Below, piece after piece: positions 56,785 to 64,000 of a DNA stretch of 64,000 nt (position 1 is its first letter; each line of letters begins with the position of its first letter). The stretch is from NCBI RefSeq assembly GCF_003086295.3, contig NC_092044.1, positions 76,594,024 to 76,658,023 of the forward strand, given 5' to 3'. The notes beneath the pieces were generated by a model. The model was given only the letters and a program-made list of their open reading frames with translations, had not been told where the DNA came from and did no database searches. Origin of the DNA: Arachis hypogaea. Its lineage: Eukaryota; Streptophyta; Magnoliopsida; Fabales; Fabaceae. The position numbers and the translations under genes were made by a program.

Positions 56785-58428
56785 TGATGAGCGGATAATT
56801 TATACGCTTTTTAGCATTATTTTTAGGTAATTTTTAGTAGGATCTAGCTACTTTTTGGGATGTTTTTATTAGTTTTTATGCAAAATTTATATTTTTTGAC
56901 TTTACTATGAGTTTGTATGTTTTTCTGTGATTTCAGATATTTTTTGGCTGAAATTGAGGGACCTGAGCAAAAATCTGATTCAGAGGCTGACAAAGGACTG
57001 ATGATGCTGTTGGATTCTGACCTCCCTGCACTCGAAGTGAATTTTTTGGAGCTACAGAACTTCGAATGGCGCGCTCTCAACTGCGTTGGAAACTAGACAT
57101 CCAGGGCTTTCCAGCAATGTATAATAGTCCATACTTTGCACTAGTTTTGATGACATAAACTGGCGTTCAAACGCCCCTTCTCTGCCATATTCTGAAATCA
57201 AAACCCCAAGCTTGGCATAAAAGTTAGAGTTAAACGCCCAAACTGGCATAAAAGCGGGCATTTAACTCCAAGAGAAGTTTCTACACGTGTAAAGCTCAAT
57301 GCTCAGCCCAAGCACACACCAAGTGGGCCCGGAAGTAGATTTCTACATCATTTACCTATTTTTGTAAACCCTAGTAGCTAGTTTTCTTATAAATAGGACC
57401 TTTTACTATTGTATTTTCATCTTTTGATCATTTTTTGATCTCTTGATCACGTTTTAGGGAGGCTGGCCTCATGGCCATGCCTAAACCTTGTTCTTATGTA
57501 TTTTCAACGGTGGAGTTTCTACACACCATAGATTAAAGTGTGGAGCTCTGCTGTTCCTCGAGTATTAATGCAATTACTATTGTTCTTCTATTCAATTCAG
57601 CTTATTCTTATTCTAAGATATTTGCTGCACTTCAACATGACGAATGTGATGATCCGTGACACTCATCATCATTCTCACCTATGAACGCGTGCCTGACAAC
57701 CACTTCCGTTCTACCTTAGATCGAGCGAGTATCTCTTAGCCTCCATTTCGAAATATCGGAGTCTTCGTGGTATAAGCTAGAATTATTGGCGGCCATTCCT
57801 AAGATCCGGAAAGTCTAAACCTTGTCTGTGGTATTCTGAGTAAAATCTGAGATGGAATGACTGTGACGAGCTTCAAACTCGCGAGTGTTGGACGTAGGGA
57901 CAGACGCAAAAGAATCACTAGATTCTATTCCAACATGATCGAGAACCTACAGATTATTAGCCGTGCGGTGACAGCGCATTTGGACCATTTTCACTGAGGA
58001 TGGGAGGTAGCCATTGACACCGGTGAAACCCAAACATACAGCTTGCCATGGAAAGGAGTATGAAGGATTAGATGAAGGCAATAGGAAAGCAGAGATTCAA
58101 GAGGAATGAAGCATCTTCATACGCTTATCTGAAATTCTCACCAATGAATTACATAAGTATCTCTATCTTTACTTTATGTTTTATTTATCTTTTAATTATG
58201 AAAACTCCATAACCCATTTGAATCCGCCTGACTGAGATTTACAAGGTGACCATAGCTTGCTTCAAGCCGACAATCTCCATGGGATCGACCCTTACTCACG
58301 TAAGGTATTACTTGGACGACCCAGTGCACTTGCTGGTTAGTTGTGCGGAGTTATGAAGAAAGTGCTGAGATTATGAACGCGCATACCAAGTTGAGCGCCA
58401 TTGTTAGAGATCACAATTTCGTGCACCA
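56785..58428 (+). mobile_element. Solo LTR E, FIDEL-like
   Basis: 1644 bp from TGATGAGCGG to GTGCACCA with no internal region. Flanks GTCAG (56780-56784) and GACAG (58429-58433) match in 4 of 5 bases; the undisturbed LTR of D reads GTCAG, so the right copy mutated. TATAAATA at 57388-57395. Typical result of LTR-LTR recombination. Confidence 0.9.
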
Positions 58429-58999
58429 GACAGCCTTCACTAAACAAAGGAAGGTCAAGTGGACTAATTAGCTTGATCCTCAAGTCCTAATCAATCCCTA
58501 TGGAAGAACTAGCTTCAGAGTGATCCAGATCAATCAGTAATTCCAATTTCAATCAACAGCTGAGTTTGATAACTCAAGTGTTACCAATTACTTAACCAAA
58601 GCCAAAAGGGAAAATAAATCTAATTTAAATTGAAAGTATCATAAATAGAATAAAATAATCACGAATCTGAAATACGTCAAATTGTATTAAATAGAACATC
58701 AATCTAAACATAAAGAGTTCATAAACTAAATTGAGAAAATAAATAAAAGAAACATTGAACCTGTGATTAAAGAAGATGAAATCCTAATTCCTTTAAGAGG
58801 AATCCTAATCGTAAATCCTAAGAGAGAGGAGAGAACCTCTCTCTCTAAAAACTACATCTAAACCTAAAATTATGAATTATCAACTTATGCTAAGTATGGA
58901 TGCATTCCCCCACTTTATAGCTTCTAATATGTGTTTTCTGGGCCAAAAACTGGGTCAGAAACAGCCCAGAAATTGCTGATTGCGAAATCTGTCACGTAC

Positions 59000-59082
59000 A
59001 GGTCGCTGCAAAGTCACGCGAAAGCGTCGTCCACGCGTTCGCGCGGATTGGGTTTTTTCCAGGTCACGCGTTCGCGTCACCT
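59000..59082. repeat. CpG-rich palindromic patch in the 5' LTR of D
   Basis: GTCACGCG, CACGCGTTCGCGCGG and GTCACGCGTTCGCGTCAC. The counterpart at 28596-28712 has lost some CG. Confidence 0.7.
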
Positions 59083-59527
59083 ATCTTCGAGGAAGCTATA
59101 GCAAATTATATATCGTTGCGAAGCCCCAGACGTTAGCTTTCCAACGCAACTAAAACCGCATCATTTGAACCTCTGTAACTCAAGTTATGGTCGCTTTAGT
59201 ACCAGAAGGTCAAGTTGGACAGCTTTAGCAGTTCCTTCAGTTTCTTGTATTCCTTCCACTTTTGCATGCTTCCTTTCCATCCTTTAAGCCATTCCTGTCC
59301 TGTAAACTCTGAAATCACTTAACATACATATCAAGGCATTGAATGGTAATAAGAAATGATTAAAATACACAAATTAAATACTCTAGGAAGCAAGTTTTCA
59401 ATCATAGAACAAATTCTGGGAAGGAATTGTAAAACCATGCAAATTATATGAATAAGTGTGTAAAGAATTGATAAAAATCACTCAATTGAGCACAAGATAA
59501 ACCATAAAATAGTGGTTTATCATGTGG

Positions 59528-61012
59528 CATAGAATTTCACAATAAAGTCTTGTTGCAAGTATAGTTTCTAAACCAAACAACAATCCTCACATACAAAAAC
59601 TTGGTTGTCACAAGTAACAAACCCCTAAATAATAACCGAAGTATTGAAACCTCGGGTCGTCTCTCAAAGGAATTACAGGAAAGTGTTCTTATTATTGGTT
59701 AGGAAGTATATTTTGGGGTTTTTGAGTTAAGAAACAAGGAATGTAAATGGCAAAGGAAATGAACTAACAATTAAGAAAGCTCTTGGCTAGGAACGAGAAC
59801 TAGAAGTCCTATCTTCATTATCTTCCTCAATTGTGACATCAATCGTCCATTGCTCCCACTTAGTCAACCTCTAACTATGAAGGAAAGTCAAGTGGATAAA
59901 TCAATTTGATTTCTCAAGTCCTAGTCAACTCCTAAAGAAAGATTAGCTTTAGTGGAATTCAAATTAACTAGCAACTTTCAATTATTAATCAACAAAAGAT
60001 TTGATAACTCAAGAGTCACTAATTACTCAACCTAAGCCAAGAGAAGGAAAACCTAACTCATAACTAGAAGAAGCATTTCATCAAACACATAAAAGGCAAT
60101 AAAAGCAAACATCATAAATTGCAAGGATTAAAGGAACTACAACTAATCAAGACAAGAGATCAACAATAAAGAACTAAAGCAAGCATTAAAAGACATGAAA
60201 ACAATAAATTGCATTAAAAGAAAATGTAGATCTCAGAATTCATAAACTACAACTAACAATACAAAAGAATTACAAGTGAAGTAGAATGCTACAACTACAA
60301 GAGAACAATTAAAGATGAAGAAGGAAAATCAAAGCAAAAGAGAAGAAGTAGATCTAGATCTAAACCTAATCCTAATTCTAGAGAGAAGAGAGAGCTTCTC
60401 TCTCTAGAAACTAACAAAAGCATGTTAAAACTAAACTATGTGCTAATTGGTGACTAACTCCTTCAATCCTTGGGTTTAATAGCATCAGAAATGAGTTGGA
60501 TTTGGGCCTAGGAAGCCCAGAATTTGCCCACAGCAGATTCACTTTAAGTGGGTCATGTGCGAGCACCGACGCGTACGCATTGATCACGCATACGCGTTAA
60601 TGGCATTTTCAATCCATGCATACACATCATGTACGCGTACGTATCGCCATGCGACTTCACTTTTCCACGCGTGCGCGTCTGCTGCGTGTGCGTGTCGATA
60701 AGTGCATCCTAAATCCTTGGTTTTTCATGATTTTTCCACTTGCATGCTTTTCCTCTTCATCCCTTTGATCCATGCCTAGCCTTTTCAACCTGAAATCACT
60801 TAACTAACACATCAAGGCATCTAGTGGAATCAAAGGTGAATTAAAATCAACCAATTAAGGGCCTAAAAAGTATGTTTTTACACTTAAGCACAAATTAGGA
60901 GACAATTATGAAACCGTGCTATTCCATTGAATAAATGCGAGAAACGTGGGTAAAATCCACCTAAATTAAGCACAAAATGTACCACGAAATAGTGGTGCAT
61001 CAAATCTCTCCA
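59528..61012 (-). repeat. 3' LTR of element G, main part
   Basis: Minus sense starts TGATGCACCACTATTT at 61012; the last 22 bases lie at 27667-27646. A CpG patch is at 60560-60690. Similar to the family-C LTR at 8848 but clearly diverged. Confidence 0.8.
60560..60690. repeat. CpG-rich palindromic patch in the G LTR
   Basis: GACGCGTACGC, GTACGCGTACGT and CACGCGTGCGCGTC in AT-rich surroundings. Confidence 0.7.
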
Positions 61013-61038
61013 CACTTAAACCATGCATGTCCTCGTGC
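61013..61038 (-). promoter_or_regulatory. RGGA hairpin 2 and polypurine tract of element G
   Basis: Minus sense GCACG-AGGA-CATGC (one G-T pair), then TTTAAGTGTGGAGAGATT against the LTR. Confidence 0.75.
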
Positions 61039-61670
61039 TTAACCAAGAAGAAGACGAAAGGTAGCAACATTTATTCAATGGAAACCAAAATATATGCAAT
61101 CTATCTAAATGCAACTATCTAAATGCAAGTACCTAAATGGATGCAAGTACTTGGTCAAAATAAATCAATTTTCAAGAAAATCAATATCAGCATAAGGGCT
61201 AAGGGTATTAACAGCCAAACCAAACCACAATTGAATTGAGTTATTGAAGATTAAACAAACTTGCAAGAAAAGTGTTGATTCTAGGGGAAAACATGTAATT
61301 GAGCAATCGAACCCTCACCGAAAGTGTTTGCACTCTAGTCGCTCAAGTGTATAGGGTCGATCCACTCAATTCTCCCCTAATCATGCTTTCCAAGATTTGT
61401 TTTTCATCTAACAATCAACACTTATTTCATGCATGCATACACATATCATGAGGTCTTTTCTTTGGTTGTAATGGGACTAGGGTCAAGGTAGGATGCATAT
61501 GGTCAAGTGAGCTTGAGATTTGAATCTTTGATCAACTTAAACTTCTCACCTAGCCTATATGACAACCTATACAATTTCAAAGCTAACCTAACTACCCATT
61601 TTTTTACTTTTCGCACATGCATTCTTTTCTTGATCATAACTCATATGCATTGATTATTATTGGACTTTAG

Positions 61671-61790
61671 TTTGGGGCATTTTGTCCCCTTTTTTTATTA
61701 TTTTTCTTTTTCTTTCTTTTTCTATATTTTTTCTTTTTCATATACATATTTTTTCCTTTTTATTTTCTCTTTTTTTCTTTTTGCAATAAA
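61671..61790 (-). other. A/G-rich tract and GGGGACAAAATGCCCC of element G
   Basis: Pyrimidine-rich on the plus strand; same arrangement as in D at 29780-29895. Confidence 0.6.
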
Positions 61791-62529
61791 GAAAGTATCA
61801 ATACATATGGTCTTACATTTAATTGACACATGAGTATGTACCCATTTCCCAATATCTACAATAGAAATAAAAAACTAGCCTTTTTCTCAACCAATGTCCC
61901 AAGTTTTTCAACACTTGGATGATACACACACTCACTAGCCTAAGCTCATCAAAGATCCAAATAAAGGACAATTATTGTTTTTTTCTTTAAGGCTTGTAAT
62001 GTGCTAAAATTAATAAATAGTGGGTTAATTGTAGGCTCAAAGTTGGCTAACAATGGAAGATAAAAGGTAAGGCTATTTAGGTAAGTGAGCTAATGAAATG
62101 ATGGCCTCGATCATATAAGTGCATGTATACACAAAATAATGGACATAAAGAATCAAACAAATCAAGTATCACAATCATAGAAAGAGAATAATGCACACAA
62201 GAAGGAAAATAAGTGGTTATAAGATGTAACCACACAATTAGGCTCAAAACTCACAAGCTTGTGTTCTTAGCTCAAAACATGTTCCACAAGATATAATTCA
62301 AGCAAGTTCAAAGAAAAGTTTTCATTCAAATCAATTGAGGTGCCCTATAGATAGATTCTTGAAAATTTTCATTATTTTGACTAAGCTTATTATGTATATA
62401 TATGCAAAAATAAGAAAATGCGACTAAAAATCCTAAAAGACCTAAAATAAAATTCTAAAAGACCTAAAATGAAATGCAAAAGTGTTGGGATTAGAAACTT
62501 GTCACCCAAAAATGCCGACTGGTCGGACG

Positions 62530-62568
62530 ACCTCCCACCACTTAAAAGTTTGCACCGTCCTCGGTGCA
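62530..62568 (-). promoter_or_regulatory. RGGA hairpin 1 of element G
   Basis: Minus sense TGCACCG-AGGA-CGGTGCA (7 bp, perfect), followed by TTTTAAGTGGTGGGAGG, where the polypurine copy carries a small insertion. Confidence 0.8.
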
Positions 62569-63489
62569 TCCAAGGATGAGCAAGGGGGTACGACGACTCT
62601 CCGAGTTGCTACCTTCAGCTGGTAGATCAACCAGTGCCGCATGTTCTTTTCTTTCTTCGCTTCCATTTTTGCTTAAGATGACTTATCCTGAAATCAAAAG
62701 GCATGATAGTAAGAAAAGTAAATGTAAAAGCACGGAAGCATAAGTTGTTGGAATTAAGTAAAAGCCACTAGAATTGAGTGAGTGAATTAGTGTGACATTA
62801 GTGAAACAAGTGTGTGAGTCCTAAGATGCATGCGGTCTAGAACACACACTAGCATAAAAAGCTATATCACCAAAGAAGCATGCACTTCACCCATTCTAGT
62901 GTGCTTGAAATACTTTTAACTTGTATGTTAAGACAACTAAACAAGCAATAAAGAAGCACGAAAGCATTCAAGCCAAAAACATATGGATGCATATGTTCAA
63001 GAAACATGATGCATCAAGATAAATGCCCAACATCCATCAAAAAGTTGCCTAATCAAAGAAAGGGTTCATATCACATGGTGGCCAAATCATGTAATTCAAA
63101 AGAATTAACAAGCTTGAAGGCAATGTAACATGTACTTGGTATTCTCAAAAGTTAAGCATGAAAAATTCAAAACCAATTAACAAATTATAACCTCAACAGC
63201 GAATCCAACAATGAATATCGAAAACAATTATGCTAAAATAGCATTCAATCAATAATAAGCAGCAATGAATAGCAACCAAATTAATAATCAAACACTTATA
63301 ATGAAAATAGAAAATTAAGCAAAATTTAAACTAACTAAACAACCATTTAACTAACGAAAAGAAATGGTTGTAAATGGTGTTTGCTAGTGTTGGATGATGG
63401 GTGAAGGGTGGAAAAAAAGAGAAGAAGAAATAAGAAAGAAAGAAATAGAGAGAAGAGAAGAAAAGAAGTGTAATGGAGGAAGGCTATCC

Positions 63490-63775
63490 ACGCGTACGCG
63501 TGCAGGGGCGCGTGCATGTGGTGAGGCAAAATAGAAGTGGCGCATACGTGTGGGTCACGCATACGCGTGGTGGGTTATAGAGAGCGTCGACGCGTACGCG
63601 TGGGTTGACTTGTGCCTCAGGCACAAGTCCGGCATACTTTAGGCACAACTCTCGTGTAAAGGTATGGAGGGGTGAAACTTCTGAATCCACATGTACGCAT
63701 GAGGCACACGTGCGCGTGGGTTGGCCGAAAAGCTTGGATCACGCGTACATGTGGGTGACGCGTACGCGTGGGTTA
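63490..63775. repeat. CpG-rich palindrome array of element G
   Basis: CACGCGTACGCGTG, a perfect 14-bp palindrome, and variants recur at about 63490, 63555, 63590, 63740 and 63760. It lies between the post-gag hairpin and RGGA hairpin 1, as in D and A. Confidence 0.8.
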
Positions 63776-63960
63776 GTGCTCTGTTTCTAAAAATTTTTCT
63801 AGGTTCTTGCACCAAACCAAGCATTTCAAACCTCTTAACAGCTACCAAAACACCATAAAACCTTATTTAACATCCTGGACTACCAAATACACTCAACAAA
63901 CCAATCAACACATGAAATTAAACCATATTTACAAAAGAGGAAAAAGAAAGATTTTACCAT

Positions 63961-63978
63961 GGTGGGGTGTCTCCCACC
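63961..63978 (-). promoter_or_regulatory. Post-gag hairpin of element G
   Basis: Minus sense GGTGGG-AGACAC-CCCACC. The gag-like ORF that should precede it lies beyond the window. Confidence 0.7.
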
Positions 63979-64000
63979 TAGAACTTTTATTTATTGTCCT

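Larger units (their letters stand above)
27668..59522 (-). mobile_element. Element D, non-autonomous LTR element, split by A
   Basis: 3' LTR 27668-29143, internal 29144-56414 (with element A at 32881-55152), 5' LTR 56415-59522 (with solo LTR E). Identical 5-bp TGTGG lies on both outer sides (27663-27667, 59523-59527). Removing A and E leaves about 8 kb. It encodes only a gag-like, stop-containing ORF; no protease, RT, RNase H or integrase. It sits 22 bp inside the end of the LTR of G. Confidence 0.9.
56415..59522 (-). repeat. 5' LTR of element D, split by solo LTR E
   Basis: Minus sense from 59522 to 56415. Without E about 1459 bp, aligned throughout with the LTR at 27668-29143. TATAAA at 58919-58914; CpG patch at 59000-59082. 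Confidence 0.9.
27646..64000 (-). mobile_element. Element G (same family as C), outermost element of the nest
   Basis: The minus-oriented 3' LTR is split: 27646-27667 and 59528-61012, the halves rejoining across element D at its TGTGG duplication. The internal region 61013-64000 runs out of the window. In minus order the internal part shows the post-gag hairpin (63978-63961), CpG palindrome array (63775-63490), RGGA hairpin 1 (62568-62551), A/G-rich tract (61790-61680) and RGGA hairpin 2 (61038-61025). No long ORF is seen. GATAC at 27641-27645 is the expected duplication of host DNA; its partner lies beyond the window. Confidence 0.8.

Overview
This is nuclear DNA of a flowering plant, almost certainly a legume and most likely peanut (Arachis). 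Evidence seen in the sequence: AT-rich DNA with spliced plant-type genes, Athila-like Ty3/gypsy LTR retrotransposons with tRNA-Asp primer sites, Mutator-like and hAT-like DNA transposons, and no bacterial operon structure. The Arachis assignment rests on my memory of the LTR family that starts TGATGAGCGGATAA and is not verified.

Layout. 1-2995: 3' part of a FIDEL-like element (+) with its 3' LTR. 3019-4018: assembly gap. 4019-6291: 5' end of a second FIDEL-like element (-), inserted in a family-C element (+) whose 3' part runs 6292-10543. 10544-27645: the gene-bearing island. It holds an LTR-like repeat with a decayed minus-strand ORF, a plant-mobile-domain pseudogene, two MITEs, a Mutator-like element with a 9-bp target duplication that carries a 13 x 229-bp tandem array, and two convergent host genes: an NHL6-like NDR1/HIN1-like membrane protein gene (22192-22971, +) and a three-exon plastid UPF0426-type gene (25287-23249, -). 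27646-64000: a nest of LTR elements. Element G (-) was hit in its LTR by D (27668-59522, -). D was hit by A (32881-55152, +) and, in its 5' LTR, by E (56785-58428, solo LTR). The gag gene of A was hit by B (36631-48161, +), a three-LTR dimer. Target duplications support D (TGTGG), A (GGTAC), E (4 of 5) and B (ACTG).

No reverse transcriptase, RNase H or integrase is visible in the 63 kb of called sequence. The elements carry only gag or gag-protease, gag-like or accessory ORFs, so where complete they look non-autonomous. What they share is a conserved series of non-coding modules in one order: a post-gag hairpin whose stem covaries, a CpG-rich palindrome array, an RGGA-loop hairpin followed by TTTAAGTnTGG, an A/G-rich tract, and a second RGGA hairpin with TTTAAGTnTGG abutting the 3' LTR. 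Stem sequences differ between families while pairing is kept. I regard this as the most interesting and possibly undescribed system in the window.
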